Source: DASUPK01 sp963736685 (lineage in GTDB: Bacteria > Actinomycetota > Thermoleophilia > Solirubrobacterales > 70-9). Taken from it: 64,000 nt of DNA. Both the position numbers and the translations under genes were made by a program. This document shows positions 26,568 to 36,748 of the stretch, piece by piece; positions within the stretch are counted from its first letter, which is position 1, and each line of letters starts with the position of its first letter. The stretch lies in the NCBI GenBank assembly GCA_963736685.1, contig CAVTPZ010000013.1, positions 1 to 64,000 of the forward strand, given 5' to 3'. Under the pieces are notes generated by a model. The model was given only the letters and a program-made list of their open reading frames with translations, made no database searches and was not told where the DNA came from.

Positions 26568-29023
26568 GGGCCAGGCCCCGTGTAGCCGCCCGCGTAGCAG
26601 GGGGACGGTCCGCAGACGTTCGTGACCGCCCCGTGGGCTTGAGGAAGTCCGAGATCAACTGCAGGGCCGATGGCGCCCCCCGCGGCGCTCCGTGTGGGTC
26701 CTCGCCGAGGCGATTCGGGGTGTTGGTGAAGGGGGGCGGCGGCACCCCGATGTTGGTGGGCGGCGGGCTCGGATTGGCGCGGACGGGCCCGATGTCGCCG
26801 TAGATCGCCGCCGATCCGTTGAACGGGTAGGTGGAGATCGCCGGGACGTTCCAGAGGATGTCGTTGTCGGGCCAGCGCCCCGGATCGAGGATCGGAGTGT
26901 GGGTGGAGGCGCCGATCGTCCGGGCCTCGACGTCCGACTGGAAGTTGGTCACCTGATGGTCTCCGAGCGCGATGTTCATCAACACCGTGTGCGCCGGGTT
27001 GCCCGGCAGGGGATTCGTCGTCATCCGGTGGGCGTAGCCGTCGGGCTCGCCGCGGTCCCAGAGCATCTGGATCAGCGAGAGCAGCAGCGGCCGCTCCAGC
27101 GGGTCGGTGTAGGCGCCGTTGAGGAGCCCGGCGAACGAGTCGTAGTCGACCGAGCGGGGCAGCAGCACCGAGTAATTCATCGCCGGGACGTTGAGGACCG
27201 ACCGCGTGAAGTCGGAGTCCACGGCGGTGAGGGCGCCGCCCATGATCCCTCCCTGGCTCGAGCCCTGGTAGTAGAGGTTGGACGTGTCGATCACGGGGTT
27301 GCTGCCCAGGGTGGTCCCGTCGGCATGGAATGCGACGTCGCTGCTGAAGCCGCTCGTCATGCCCATCAGGCGCCCGAGGAAGATCTCGTCGAGGAGGCCC
27401 TGCTGGAGCCGGTCGGCGAGCTGCGGGAACTTGGAGAGGTCGGAGAGGATGCTCGCCGTGTTGACGAGGTCGCCGTTCGCCATCCCGATCTCGTCCGTCG
27501 CGCAGAGGACGAATCCATAGGTATTGGCGAGCTGCTGCTGGATGTCGGCGTTGAAGACCTCGGACGCGCTGCCGAAGAGGCCGTGCCCGTAGATCGCGGG
27601 ACGCGCCGGCGCGGGCGTGCCGTCGACTGCGGTGCGGGGAATGATGCAGTCGAAGTTCGCCGTCCAGTCGTTGCCCGTGTTGCGGCTGGGCAGCCCGTTC
27701 GGGCCCAACTGGAAGCTTCCGCCGGGCGCGCAGGTCGGCTGCAGGTAGCAGGGAACCGTGAAGGTGCCGCGGACGCGGCGGGCGATCTCCGGATCCTGCA
27801 CCGGCGTGAAGTTGTCCACCTGCGTCACTGTGAAGGACGGCGCGCTGCCGTCCATCACGCCGTTGCCCGGGCTGGTGTCGCCGAGCGAGGCGAGGGCGTC
27901 GTCGCGGATGTGCAGCTCACGCGCGGCGATGTTCTCGTCCGTCGCGACCGTGAAGTCCCAGGCCAGGTAGAGGTTCGAGCGCCTGATGCCCGCGCCCCGG
28001 AGGGTGTTGAAGATCGACTCGAAGCGAGGCCGCTGGGCGTTGATCGGACCCTGGTCGGAGGGGAGCTGGTCGCGGTAGTAGCGGAAGCCCTCCGGGGCCG
28101 GGATCGTCTGGCCGGCGGAGTTCTTCAGGTTTCGCATCGCAACCACGTAGCGGTGTCCCGAGGCGAAGTTGACCGCCGGATGGATCTCGAGCGCGGTGCT
28201 GTCGGGGCTGCCGCCGTTCGAGTCGATCTCCACCCAGATCGGCCAGCGTTGGCCCGTGGTCGCGTCGATCACGACGATGGGCTGATCGGGCTCGGAGAAG
28301 CGGCCGAGGTGGTTGATCGGCACCGCGTTGGTCTGCTGCGCCGCCGCCGGGTTGTCCAGGCCGGGGACCCGGACGACCATCCCCACTCCCGGGCTGAAGC
28401 CGTCGTTCAGGCTGTACGGCGAGGGGTTGATCGGAACGCTCGACGCATTCCTCGGCATTCCGCCCGCGTGGAGGTCGATTCGCCGGCCGGTGGCGGTCGA
28501 TTGGTCGGCCGCGGTGTAGTAGTCGTCGGGGAAGGGCAGCAGGCAGAGCGAGCCCTGCTGCTGGCCGATGAAGTCGCAGTCGCCCGCGCGGCTCAGGTCG
28601 ATCGGCTTCGGGGCTGCAGGCCGCACTGTTCCGGGTCAGGCCCGCGGTGGCGGTTCTCTTTCCGGCTCGGACCTGGATCGCCCTCGCCTCACAGCTCGCC
28701 ACCTCGGCCTTGCCGGCCGCCGTCAGCTTCAGGTTGACGGTGCGCTTGCCCTTGCGGGCGTGAGCCACCTTGGTCAGCGGAGCCGGAGCGGGATCGTCGA
28801 AGGTCGTCGAAGTCGCCCGCACCTTCAGCCCCGCCGAGTGCTTTCGAGGGAGCCGGACGCGCAGGCCGTGCTTCAGCAACTTCGTCTGGCTCGTGCCCAG
28901 AACGGTGACGCCCTTCGCCTTCTTGCCGGCACCGGCGCTCGCCGGCAACGCGAACATCGCTGCCCCGCAGCAGAACGCCGCGATCATCACCACTGCCAGC
29001 TTCGAGCTCCCTCTCACCTGCAA
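26564..29023 (-). CDS. Large secreted esterase/lipase-like alpha/beta hydrolase (two frameshifts)
   Basis: About 820 residues when repaired. The signal peptide (VVMIAAFCCGAAMFALPASA) leads to a short beta-rich domain (KLLKHGLRVRLPRKHSAGLK). After a slip near 28620 the main domain begins with AGDCDFIGQQQGSLCLLPFP. It contains ARPAIYGHGLFGSASEVF (oxyanion-type HGxxG) and the nucleophile elbow YYQGSSQGGIMGG (G-x-S-x-G). The C-terminal His candidate is in ALGDHQVTNFQSDVEA. A second slip near 26640 separates LKPTG from AVTNVCGPSPCYAGGY, which ends at 26564. Similar secreted proteins occur in soil bacteria as uncharacterised hydrolases; the substrate is unknown. Confidence 0.65.
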
Positions 29024-29087
29024 CTCTCCTCTCGGGAGACCCTATACACGCGGCGCCTGTCCGGCGAGGCACCTCCGAACTGCTAGA

Positions 29088-29160
29088 AGCCCAGGGCCGG
29101 GCTCGAACCGGCGACCTCATCTTTACGAGAGATGTGCTCTACCAACTGAGCTACCTGGGC
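29088..29160 (-). tRNA. tRNA-Thr (anticodon CGT)
   Basis: The complement folds into a standard cloverleaf: acceptor GCCCAGG/CCTGGGC, D arm GCTC...GAGC, anticodon stem CATCT/AGATG with loop CTCGTAA (anticodon CGT, reading ACG), and T arm GCCGG-TTCGAGC-CCGGC. The 3' CCA is not encoded. There is no variable-arm extension. Confidence 0.92.
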
Positions 29161-29195
29161 GCTCTTGCTGACCGGCGATTGTAAGGTCCCGGCCC

Positions 29196-29964
29196 ATGAA
29201 CGAGCAGCCACTTCTCACCGAGCGCCGCGACCGCGTCCTGCTGATCACCCTGAACCGCCCGGACGCCCGCAACGCGGTCAACCTGGCGATGGCCGAGGCG
29301 ATGGCCGCCGCCCTCGACGAGCTCGACGCGGCCGATGAGCTGAGCGTCGGAGTGATCGCCGGCGAGGGCAAGGGCTTCAGCTCGGGGATGGACCTGAAGG
29401 CGTTCGCCACCGGGGAGCGCCCCTGGGCGAAGGACCGCGGCTTCGCCGGCATCGTGCAGAAGCCGGCGGCCAAGCCGCTGATCGCCGCGATCGAGGGCTT
29501 CGCCGTCGCGGGCGGGCTCGAGATCGCCCTCGCCTGCGATCTGATCGTCGCCGCCGAGGGCGCGAAGCTCGGCATTCCCGAGGCCAAGCGCGGACTGGTC
29601 GCAGCGGCCGGCGCGCTTCGCCAGCTGCCCCGCCGCCTGCCGGCCGCGATCGCGATGGAGCTGGCGCTCACCGGGCGAGACGATCACAGCCGAGCGCGGC
29701 GCGGAGCTCGGGCTGATCAACCGCCTCGCCGAACCCGGCAAGGCGCTCGACGTGGCACTGGAGCTGGCGGCCGAGGTCGCCGCGAACGCCCCGCTCGCCA
29801 CCGCGGCCTCGAAGACGATCCTCAACCAGCAGGGCTCCTGGGACGACGAGACCTTCTGGGCGAAGCAGGGCGAGATCGTCGCCCCCGTCTTCACCTCGGA
29901 GGACGCCATCGAGGGCGCGACGGCGTTCAGCGAGAAGCGCGCGCCGAACTGGCGCGGGCGCTAG
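29196..29964 (+). CDS. Enoyl-CoA hydratase/isomerase (crotonase family), one frameshift
   Basis: About 256 residues. The N-terminal crotonase pattern is VLLITLNRPDARNAVNLAMA. The oxyanion-hole segment is GKGFSSGMDLKAFATGE, and AIEGFAVAGGLEIALACDLI is the signature. The catalytic Glu position lies in IPEAKRGLVAAAGALRQLPR. An extra G in ACCGGGCGAG near 29690 breaks the frame; without it ALTGETITAERGAELGLINR is regained and the gene ends at 29964. It hydrates trans-2-enoyl-CoA or performs a related crotonase reaction in acyl-CoA breakdown. It stands alone next to the tRNA. Confidence 0.8.
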
Positions 29965-30063
29965 ATACTTCGACCAAGCAGCTCCGGGAGCCTGGACGCC
30001 CCGCCGCCCCGGGCCGAGCCGGCGCGGCGGGGCGTTCCTGCGAGGCTCGTCGTTCCGATCTAC

Positions 30064-30495
30064 TTAGGGGGACTCACAGAGCACGTAGACGGTGAACTGG
30101 GCCGTCGCGGGAGAGTCGTTGCCGACGAAGACGTGCCATCCAGTCGGTACGCCTGCGCCATTCAGCTCCGGCCGGCTGCCATCGATTCTGCCGAAGCTGG
30201 CCTGCGCCGCATAGCCGCCGCCGACCGCCTTCTCGTTCCCGACGCAGCTGGCGAGCGCGTCACCGGCAGCCCCGCTGTTAATGGGACCGGTGGTGGCGGT
30301 TCGCTGAACCACGGTGGTCTTGAGCTGGGCCTTCTTCTTCTTCTTCGAGACCTGGGCCGCCGCAAACTGCTTTGCGACCTCCTTCTTCACCAGGCTCTGC
30401 AACGAGGGGCCGCCAAGGGCCGGAGAGACTACGAGCAGCGCCGCTATCACCCCAAGCGCGATTCCCGTCTGTATCCAGCCAGGTCTTCTCCTCAT
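30064..30495 (-). CDS. Small secreted protein of unknown function
   Basis: 143 residues. The N-terminal hydrophobic signal (GIALGVIAALLVVSPALGG) may be cleaved after ALG. A basic low-complexity stretch (VSKKKKKAQLK) follows. The C-terminal domain has two Cys (DALASCVGNEKAVGGGYA and TVYVLCESP) that could form a disulfide across a small beta-sandwich. Several similar secreted proteins with a GNEKAVGGGY-like motif occur in actinobacteria without known function. It is probably its own transcription unit. Confidence 0.6.
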   Translation of the reverse strand: MRRRPGWIQTGIALGVIAALLVVSPALGGPSLQSLVKKEVAKQFAAAQVSKKKKKAQLKTTVVQRTATTGPINSGAAGDALASCVGNEKAVGGGYAAQASFGRIDGSRPELNGAGVPTGWHVFVGNDSPATAQFTVYVLCESP

Positions 30496-30596
30496 CTGAA
30501 ACCTCCCATATAAGTAAGGCTCGCTTGCGCGAGCCGGCGGGGCTCCTCAAGAAATCCGCCACACGACACCACCCCTCCTCGCCTGGCGAGGCGATC

Positions 30597-31443
30597 CTAT
30601 AACCGCTGACGAGCTGCCCCGCTAGGACTGAACCGCTGACGAAGCTCGGGCTCTTCCGTTCGAGCCTGTTCGGACGCTCCGCCGACGCCGGCCACGGCAT
30701 GCGCTCCGCCGTCGACGTGAATCACCTCTCCGCTGATCGCCTCGGACCAGTCCGAGAGCAGGAAGAGGACGGCGCGCGCCACCGGAGTCGGGTCCTCGGT
30801 GTCCCAGCCGAGCGGAGCAGCCTCGGGCCAGCCCGACGCGAGCACCTCGAAGCCATCGATGCCACTCGCGGCCGGCGAGGAGATCGGCCCGGCAGAGATC
30901 AGGTTCGAGCGGATGCCGCGCGGGCCAAGCTCCCTCGCCAGATAGCGATTGACGGACTCCAGGGCCGCCTTCGCAACGCCCATCCAGTCGTATGACGGCC
31001 AGGCGACCGACGCGTCGAAGTCGAGGCCGACGACGCTCCTCCCCATCCATCAGGGGCGCGAGATGGCGGGCGAGCGCCTGGTAGGAGTAGGCGCTCGTCC
31101 GGAAGGCCTCGAGCGCGCTCTCCGGAGGGGTCTCCATGAAGCGGCCGCCGATCGCGTCCGCGGGCGCGAAGGCGATCGCGTGCAGGGCTCCGTCGAGGCC
31201 ACCCCACCGCCCATCGATCTCGCGGGCCAGATCGGCCAGGTTCTCCTCGGAGTTGACGTCGAGCTCGAGCACCTCGGGCGGCTCCGGCAGCCGCGCCGCG
31301 GCGCGCTCGGTCATCCGCCGGGTTCGGCCGAATCCGGTGAGCAGCACCTCGGCGCCGGCGAACTGCGCCTCGTTGGCCACGGCGAATGCGATGCTCTTCC
31401 GGGTCAGTACGCCCGTGATCAGGAATCTCTTGCCGGCCAGCAT
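30597..31443 (-). CDS. fabI: Enoyl-ACP reductase (FabI/InhA type), one frameshift
   Basis: About 281 residues. Start MLAGKRFLITGVLTRKSIAF has the FabI-specific GVLTxxSIA nucleotide-binding loop. LDGALHAIAFAPADAIGGRF follows, and the catalytic pair is in SYDWMGVAKAALESVNRYLA (Y-x6-K, FabI/InhA spacing). SGEVIHVDGGAHAVAG closes the domain. A slip near 31035 separates LAPLMDGEE from RSVVGLDFDASVAWP. The tail after AVAGVGG is unusually long (about 28 residues, to 30597), so another slip near the end is possible. It catalyses the last, NAD(P)H-dependent step of each elongation cycle. The start overlaps the maoC-like stop by one base. Confidence 0.8.
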
Positions 31444-31995
31444 CAGGCGAGCAGCCTGCCGTCCTGGAGCGGCGAGAGCTCGTCGTCGGATGAGGAGGCG
31501 GCCTCTGCGCGCTCCGCCTCCCGGCGCCAGAGCACGACGATCTCCATGCGCGCCACCAGCTCGTCGGCCTGGTTGACGATCCGGACCGCCAGTGTGACCA
31601 GCCCCGTCTCGGCGCCGAGCTCGCGCTTGTCGGCGAGCCGTGCGCGGACCCGGATCGTGTCGCCGAGCCCGACCGGCCGCTTCAGCACTGCCCCGTCGAT
31701 CGAGCGCAGGGCGAGTACCACGCGCGGATCGATCGGGAGCAGGCCCGAGCGCGTAGGAGAAGACCAGCATTCCGTGCGCGATCCGGCGGCCGAACGGGCT
31801 CTCGGCGGCCCAGGCGGCATCGGCGTGCTGCGGGTGCCAGTCGCCCGTGAGGGCGGCGAACGAGACCACGTCGTACTCGGTCACCGTCCGGCCCGAGGAC
31901 TCCATCGAATCCCCGATCTCCAGGTCGTCGAAGTAGGGCGGCGCCTCGCGCCACAGCGTTCCCTCGCGCGTCCGCTCGATCGTCTCGGTCGTCAT
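31443..31995 (-). CDS. MaoC-like hotdog dehydratase (frameshifted)
   Basis: About 184 residues. Start MTTETIERTREGTLW, then PYFDDLEIGDSMESSGRTVT and the hydratase motif ALTGDWHPQHADAAWA, with Asp and His in the R-hydratase position. AHGMLVFSYALG continues, after a slip near 31750, as LLPIDPRVVLALRSIDGAVL and GDTIRVRARLADKREL. It probably acts as the 3-hydroxyacyl dehydratase of this fatty acid operon, because no fabZ or fabA is present (inference). It is linked by 4-bp overlaps to the carboxyltransferase upstream and fabI downstream. Confidence 0.75.
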
Positions 31996-33432
31996 GCAGG
32001 TCTCCTTCGTCCGTTTGCTCCGCCGAGGGCCGAGAGCGCCCAGATCAGCCGCCCTCTCGTCTCGCCCGGCTCGATCACCTCGTCCACGTCTCCCGCGCTC
32101 GCCGCAACGTCGGCCCTCAGATGTACCTCCGCGTACTCGCTCGGCCAGCCGCGCGTGCTCGGCATCCGGATCGGCCGACCCCTCGATCGCCCGCCGATGG
32201 ATGATCCCCACCGCCTGGCGGGCTCCGAGGACGCCGATCTCGGCGCCGGGCCAGGCGAGCACGACGTCGGCGCCAAGCTCGCGCGAATTCATCGTGATGA
32301 ACCCGCCGCCATAGGCCTTGCGAAGGACGACGGTCACCTTCGGAACCCGGGCGGCCGAGAAGGCATGCAGGAGGCCGGCGCCGTGACGGATCACGCCCAT
32401 GCCCTCCTGCCGCGTGCCGGGGAGAAAGCCGGGGGTGTCGACGAGCACTACGAGCGGCAGGCCGAAGGCGTCACAGCGGCGGATGAAGCCGGCGGCCTTC
32501 TCGGAAGCCGCGGAGTCGATCACCCCACCGAGGTGGTGCGGCTGGTTCGCGACGACGCCCACTGGGTGGCCGTTCAGCCGAATCAGAGCCGTGACCATGT
32601 TGCGGGCCCAGCGGGGCGAGAGCTCGAGCATCGAGCTCGAGTCGGCGATGCAGCGGATCACCGAGCGGACGTCGTAGACCTTGCGTGGACTCGACGGGAC
32701 GGCCGTCCCCGGGTCGCTCCCGAGCGGCTCCTGCGGCAACACCGGATCCGGTGGCGACGCGGAGCTCTGCGGCAGATGGCCCAGCAGGTCGCGGACCAAT
32801 TCGGCGGCGGCCGGGTCATCGGGAGCAACGAGATCGCAGACCCCGTTACGGGAATGGACTCGGGCGCCGCCGAGCTCGTCCATCGTCACGCTCTCGCCCA
32901 TCACCTCCTCGACCACCCCCGGGCCGGTGAGGAAGAGCCGCGCCTCCTCGGTCATCACCACGAAGTCGGTGAGGGCGGGCGAATAGGCGCCGCCACCCGC
33001 CGAGGTCCCGGTGATCACGCTGATCTGGGGCACGCGGCCCGAGAGAGCGACGTGCTGACGGAAGATCGCGCCGTAGCCACCGAGCGCCCCGGCCCCCTCG
33101 TCGATGCGCGCGCCACCGGAAGCGATGAAGCCCACCACCGGGGCCTCCGCCCTTCCGGCCAGGTCGAGAAGGCGGACGATCGTCTCGGCCTGGGCCGTGC
33201 CCAGCGACCCGCCGGCGAAGCTCTGGTCCTGCGCGTAGCAATAGACCGGCCGTCCGCCGACGCTGCCCGCGCCCGCGACCACGCCGTCGCCGGGCGCCGA
33301 CCGGGCCGAGCGCGAGGCGATTCGCGTTCGGAGCAGCGCGAGCGAGCCCGGGTCGCAGAGCGCCTCGAGCCGCCCGAGCGGAGTCAGCCGCTCATGCTGC
33401 ACCGCCTCCTTCTCGGCGAGCATCAGGTTCAC
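31992..33432 (-). CDS. Acyl-CoA carboxylase carboxyltransferase (PccB/AccD type), one frameshift
   Basis: About 480 residues. The N-terminal crotonase-like half has GVVAGAGSVGGRPVYCYAQD and VVGFIASGGARIDEGAGALG, with VITGTSAGGGAYSPALTDFV (acyl-CoA oxyanion hole). The C-terminal half has VGVVANQPHHLGGVIDSAAS, VVLVDTPGFLPGTRQEG and VLRKAYGGGFITMNSRELGA. A slip near 32140 precedes EYAEVHLRADVAASAGDVDE. It transfers CO2 from biotin to acetyl- or propionyl-CoA, giving malonyl- or methylmalonyl-CoA. No biotin carboxylase or biotin carrier gene is in the window. The GTG start overlaps the fabF stop (GTGA). Placement inside the operon points to malonyl-CoA supply for fatty acid synthesis. Confidence 0.8.
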
Positions 33433-34631
33433 GCCGGGCCCGCCTCGATGCAGAGCACGACGTTGTGGCCGCCGAAGCCGAACGAGTTGCTGATCCCGAT
33501 CGCAGGGTGGCCGTTCAACGGCAGGGCCTTCGCCTTCCCGGGGACGTAGTCGAGGTCGAGCCCTTCGTCCGGCTCCTCGTAGTTGAGGGTCGGCGGCGCC
33601 TGCTTGGCACGGAGCGCCTGCAGGGTCTCCACGGCCTCGACGGCGCCAGCGGCGCCGAGCAGGTGGCCGATCGCCGACTTGGTCGACGAGGTCGGGACCT
33701 TGAAGGCCGCCTCGCCGAGAGCCGTCTTCAGGGCCTCGGTCTCCGAGCGGTCGTTGAGCGGAGTCGAAGTCCCGTGCGCGTTGACGTAGGCGATGTCACC
33801 CGGCTCCACCTCTGCATCGGTCAGGGCCTTGCGGATCGCGCGGGCCGCGCCGTCGCCGCTCGGCTCGGGCGCGGTCATGTGATGGGCGTCGGCGGTGGCG
33901 CCGTAGCCCCTCAGATAGCCGAGGATCTCAGCACCGCGCAGCTCGGCCGTCTCCGCGTCCTCGAGCACCATCACTCCGGCCCCCTCTCCCATCACGAAGC
34001 CGTCGCGCCGACGGTCGAATGGGCGAGAGATCCCGGACTCGGAGGTGGCGCCCATCTCGGCAAAGGCCGCAGTGGCGAGCGGGGTCATCGCGGATTCGGC
34101 GCCGCCGGTGACACAGGCGACCGCGTCGCCGTAGGAGATCATCCGGGCTGCGGCGCCAACGGCGTGGGCTCCCGCCGCGCAGGCTGAGACGGTGCCGAAG
34201 CACTGTCCGCGCAGATCGTGCTCGATCGCCAGAGCGCCAGATGCGGAGTTGGCCATCATCTGGGGCACGCAGTGGGGAGAGACCTTGCCCTGGCCGTGCT
34301 CCTCCAGGACCGTGTGCTCGGACTCGATCGTGGAGAGGCCGCCGATCCCGGTGCCGATCACGCTGCCGATCTCCGTGCGGTCGTACGGCGCCTCGTCCAA
34401 GCCCGCCTGGGAGATCGCCTCGGCAGCCGCGACGAGCGCGAGCTGCGTGAAGCGATCGGTGCGGCGCACCTGACGGCGGGTCAGGTGGTCGGTCGCCTCG
34501 AACTCCGAGCAGCGGCCGAGGCCGTCCTCGATCCCCGACTCGCCGGCGGACCAGCGCTCGTGGAGTGCCGGCGCGCCGACGCCCAGGGGCGTGACCGCGC
34601 CGATCCCGGTGATGGCGACCCGGCGACTCAT
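33429..34631 (-). CDS. fabF: 3-oxoacyl-ACP synthase II
   Basis: 400 residues, intact. Start MSRRVAITGIGAVTPLGVG. The nucleophile Cys is in GTVSACAAGAHAVGAAARM, with the two catalytic His in YVNAHGTSTPLNDRSET and KSAIGHLLGAAGAVEAV; ISNSFGFGGHNVVL is the C-terminal Gly-rich loop. It condenses acyl-ACP with malonyl-ACP for chain elongation. Its start overlaps the acpP stop by 4 bp, so carrier and synthase are translated together. Confidence 0.92.
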   Translation of the reverse strand: MSRRVAITGIGAVTPLGVGAPALHERWSAGESGIEDGLGRCSEFEATDHLTRRQVRRTDRFTQLALVAAAEAISQAGLDEAPYDRTEIGSVIGTGIGGLSTIESEHTVLEEHGQGKVSPHCVPQMMANSASGALAIEHDLRGQCFGTVSACAAGAHAVGAAARMISYGDAVACVTGGAESAMTPLATAAFAEMGATSESGISRPFDRRRDGFVMGEGAGVMVLEDAETAELRGAEILGYLRGYGATADAHHMTAPEPSGDGAARAIRKALTDAEVEPGDIAYVNAHGTSTPLNDRSETEALKTALGEAAFKVPTSSTKSAIGHLLGAAGAVEAVETLQALRAKQAPPTLNYEEPDEGLDLDYVPGKAKALPLNGHPAIGISNSFGFGGHNVVLCIEAGPA

Positions 34632-34873
34632 TGCTGGCGCTGGGTCACGAAGTCGACCACGTCCTGGACCGTGGTGATCTTCTCCATCTCCGCGTCGCTG
34701 ATCTCGATGCTGTACTCGTCCTCGATCACCTGCGCGAGCTCGACCAGGTCGAGCGAGTCGATGTCCAGGTCCTCGAAGCGAGAATCGGGCTTGACGTTCT
34801 CCGGCTCCTCGCCGAACTCCACCAGCGCCGATATCACCCTCTCGGTCACCTGATCCTTGGTTGCGGTCGTCAT
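34628..34873 (-). CDS. acpP: Acyl carrier protein
   Basis: 81 residues, acidic, helical. The phosphopantetheine attachment Ser lies in EDLDIDSLDLVELAQVIEDE (D-S-L). It starts MTTATKDQVTERVISALVEF, with an AAGGAG ribosome-binding site 10 bases ahead. It carries the growing acyl chain between the enzymes of this operon. Confidence 0.92.
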   Translation of the reverse strand: MTTATKDQVTERVISALVEFGEEPENVKPDSRFEDLDIDSLDLVELAQVIEDEYSIEISDAEMEKITTVQDVVDFVTQRQQ

Positions 34874-34901
34874 CTGCGGCTCCTTTCGTTGGGTTGGTTG
34901 G

Positions 34902-35702
34902 TCAGACGGACATGCCGCCGTCGACGGGCAGCACGGCTCCCGTCACGTATGAGGCCTCCCCAGAGGCGAGGAAGCGGATGCAGCCGGCGACCTCCTCCGG
35001 CGATCCGGTCCGGCGGGCGGGGATCGCGCCGAGCAGGCCTGTGGACCCGTTCGAGTCGTTGGCGTCGCCAGTGAACTCGCGTGTCAGATGGGTCTCGATC
35101 AGCCCGGGAGCGACGGCGTTCACCGTCACTCCGCGCCGGGCGACCTCCGCCGCGACGGTGCGAGTGAACGCGATCAATCCCGCCTTCGAGGCCGCGTAGT
35201 TGGCCTGACCGGGGTTGGCCCGCAGGCCGGCAACGGAGGAGACGTTGACCACCCGGCCGAAGCGCTGGCGCATCATCGGGCCGATCGCGTCTCGCGTGAG
35301 CCTGAACGCGCCCGTCAGGTTGACGTCCAGCACCCGGCTCCAGTCCTCGTCGCTGAGCCTCATCGAGAGGTTGTCCGCGGTGATGCCGGCGTTGTTGACG
35401 AGCACCAGCACCGGCCCGAGTCGCTCGGTGACCTCGGTGAGCATGTGCCCCGTCGCACCGGCGTCGGCGACGTCGGCTGCGATCGCCAGCGCCGTTCCTC
35501 CGGCATCCTCGATCGAGCCGGCGACCGACTCGGCGCCCTCGCTGTCGCGGGAGTAATTGATCGCCACGGACCAGCCGTCCTCGGCCAGCACGCGGGCTGT
35601 CGCGGCTCCGATACCGCGCGAGGCGCCGGTGACCAGCGCGCAACCGAGGCGCTGCTTCGCCGCGACCTCGTCCGCCTTCGTCACAGTTTCCGTCGCGCTC
35701 AC
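34902..35702 (-). CDS. fabG: 3-oxoacyl-ACP reductase
   Basis: 266 residues from a GTG that overlaps the fabH stop. SDR features: CALVTGASRGIGAATARVLA (TGxxxGxG), VLVLVNNAGITADNLSMRLS (NNAG), VVNVSSVAGLRANPGQANYA with the Ser, then Y-AAS-K of the catalytic YxxxK, and SYVTGAVLPVDGGMSV at the end. About 20 extra N-terminal residues (VTKADEVAAKQRLG) precede the Rossmann strand, so a downstream start is possible. NADPH-dependent reduction of 3-ketoacyl-ACP. Confidence 0.9.
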   Translation of the reverse strand: MSATETVTKADEVAAKQRLGCALVTGASRGIGAATARVLAEDGWSVAINYSRDSEGAESVAGSIEDAGGTALAIAADVADAGATGHMLTEVTERLGPVLVLVNNAGITADNLSMRLSDEDWSRVLDVNLTGAFRLTRDAIGPMMRQRFGRVVNVSSVAGLRANPGQANYAASKAGLIAFTRTVAAEVARRGVTVNAVAPGLIETHLTREFTGDANDSNGSTGLLGAIPARRTGSPEEVAGCIRFLASGEASYVTGAVLPVDGGMSV

Positions 35703-36748
35703 GCCGCTCCCTCCCACTCGACGATCCCGGCGCCCCAGGTGAGGCCGGCGCCGAAGGCGGAGAGCAGCACCCGCGATCCCCTGCGGAGCAGACCGGAGGA
35801 TGCGGCCTCGGAGAGCGCGATCGGGATGCTCGCCGCCGAGGTGTTGCCGTAGTCGGCCAGGCAGTCGATGACCCGGTCGGGCGGCAGGACCAGTCGCTCC
35901 CCGACCGCGGAGATGATCCGCGAGTTCGCCTGGTGGTAGACGAAGAGGTCGATCTCGTCGAGTGCCAGTCCGGCCTCGGAGACGACCTGCTGCGTCGCGG
36001 CGCTCATCGCCGCGACCGCCGCCCGGAAGGTCGCGCGGCCATCCATCCTGACCAGCCGTTCCTCGTTCGAGATGCGGATCAGCTCTCCCCGCGCGCCGTC
36101 CGAGCGGAGGGCGATCGGGCCGATCAGGCCCGGGCCGCCCAGAGTGACCAGCGCGGCCCCCGCCCCATCGCCGAAGAGGCCGGCCGTTCGCCGGTCCGAG
36201 TAGTCGATCACGCTGCTCAGCACCTCGGCGCCGACGACGAGCACAGCCCGAGCCCGCCCGGCCTCGAGCAGCCCAGTGGCTACCGACAGGGCCGAGAGGA
36301 AGCCTGTGCAGGCGGCGCCGATGTCCATGGCTCCCGCCGACGTGGCCCCGATTCGGCTCGCGACCAGCGGGGCCGCGTTCGGCAACTGCCGGTCCGGGGT
36401 GCAGGTGGCGACCATGACCACGTCGAGATCGGCGGCATCGAACCCGGCGCGAGCGAGCGCATCGGAACCGGCCTCGGCGGCCAAGTCGACCAGGCTTTCG
36501 CCGTTCACCCGGCGACGGCGATGGATTCCGGTCCGCGAGGAGATCCACTCCGGGTCGACCCCCAGCGGACCGGCGAGCTCCTCGTTTTCGACCACGCGCT
36601 CGGGGAGGGAGGTCGCGATGGCGGCGATCCCCGGCCCGGTTCGCTTGGCGCCGTTGGTCGTGGCACCGGTGGCCCGGGCCACCAGTCCCTCGGGATCGAC
36701 GAGGGAGGAGTCGACCTCCCACTGCTGTCCGGGTGAGAGGTCAGGCAA
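35699..36748 (-). CDS. fabH: 3-oxoacyl-ACP synthase III
   Basis: About 349 residues if the TTG at 36748 (8-bp overlap with fabD) is the start; an internal GTG near 36687 would give about 329, closer to the usual length. Active site: Cys in MDIGAACTGFLSALSVATGL, His in IDLFVYHQANSRIISAVGER and Asn in LADYGNTSAASIPIALSEAA. ERVVENEELAGPLGVDPEWI is the typical N-terminal segment. It primes fatty acid synthesis by condensing an acyl-CoA with malonyl-ACP; in actinobacteria this often sets branched-chain starters. Confidence 0.88.
   Translation of the reverse strand: MPDLSPGQQWEVDSSLVDPEGLVARATGATTNGAKRTGPGIAAIATSLPERVVENEELAGPLGVDPEWISSRTGIHRRRRVNGESLVDLAAEAGSDALARAGFDAADLDVVMVATCTPDRQLPNAAPLVASRIGATSAGAMDIGAACTGFLSALSVATGLLEAGRARAVLVVGAEVLSSVIDYSDRRTAGLFGDGAGAALVTLGGPGLIGPIALRSDGARGELIRISNEERLVRMDGRATFRAAVAAMSAATQQVVSEAGLALDEIDLFVYHQANSRIISAVGERLVLPPDRVIDCLADYGNTSAASIPIALSEAASSGLLRRGSRVLLSAFGAGLTWGAGIVEWEGAA

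Noticed and set aside
26692..28737. A 681-residue plus-strand open frame, Val/Arg/Gly-rich
   Set aside because: Exact antisense of the secreted esterase; composition typical of GC-rich shadow frames, no motifs.
30949..33549. An 866-residue plus-strand open frame across fabI, maoC and the carboxyltransferase
   Set aside because: Antisense to three genes with clear catalytic motifs; no domain of its own.
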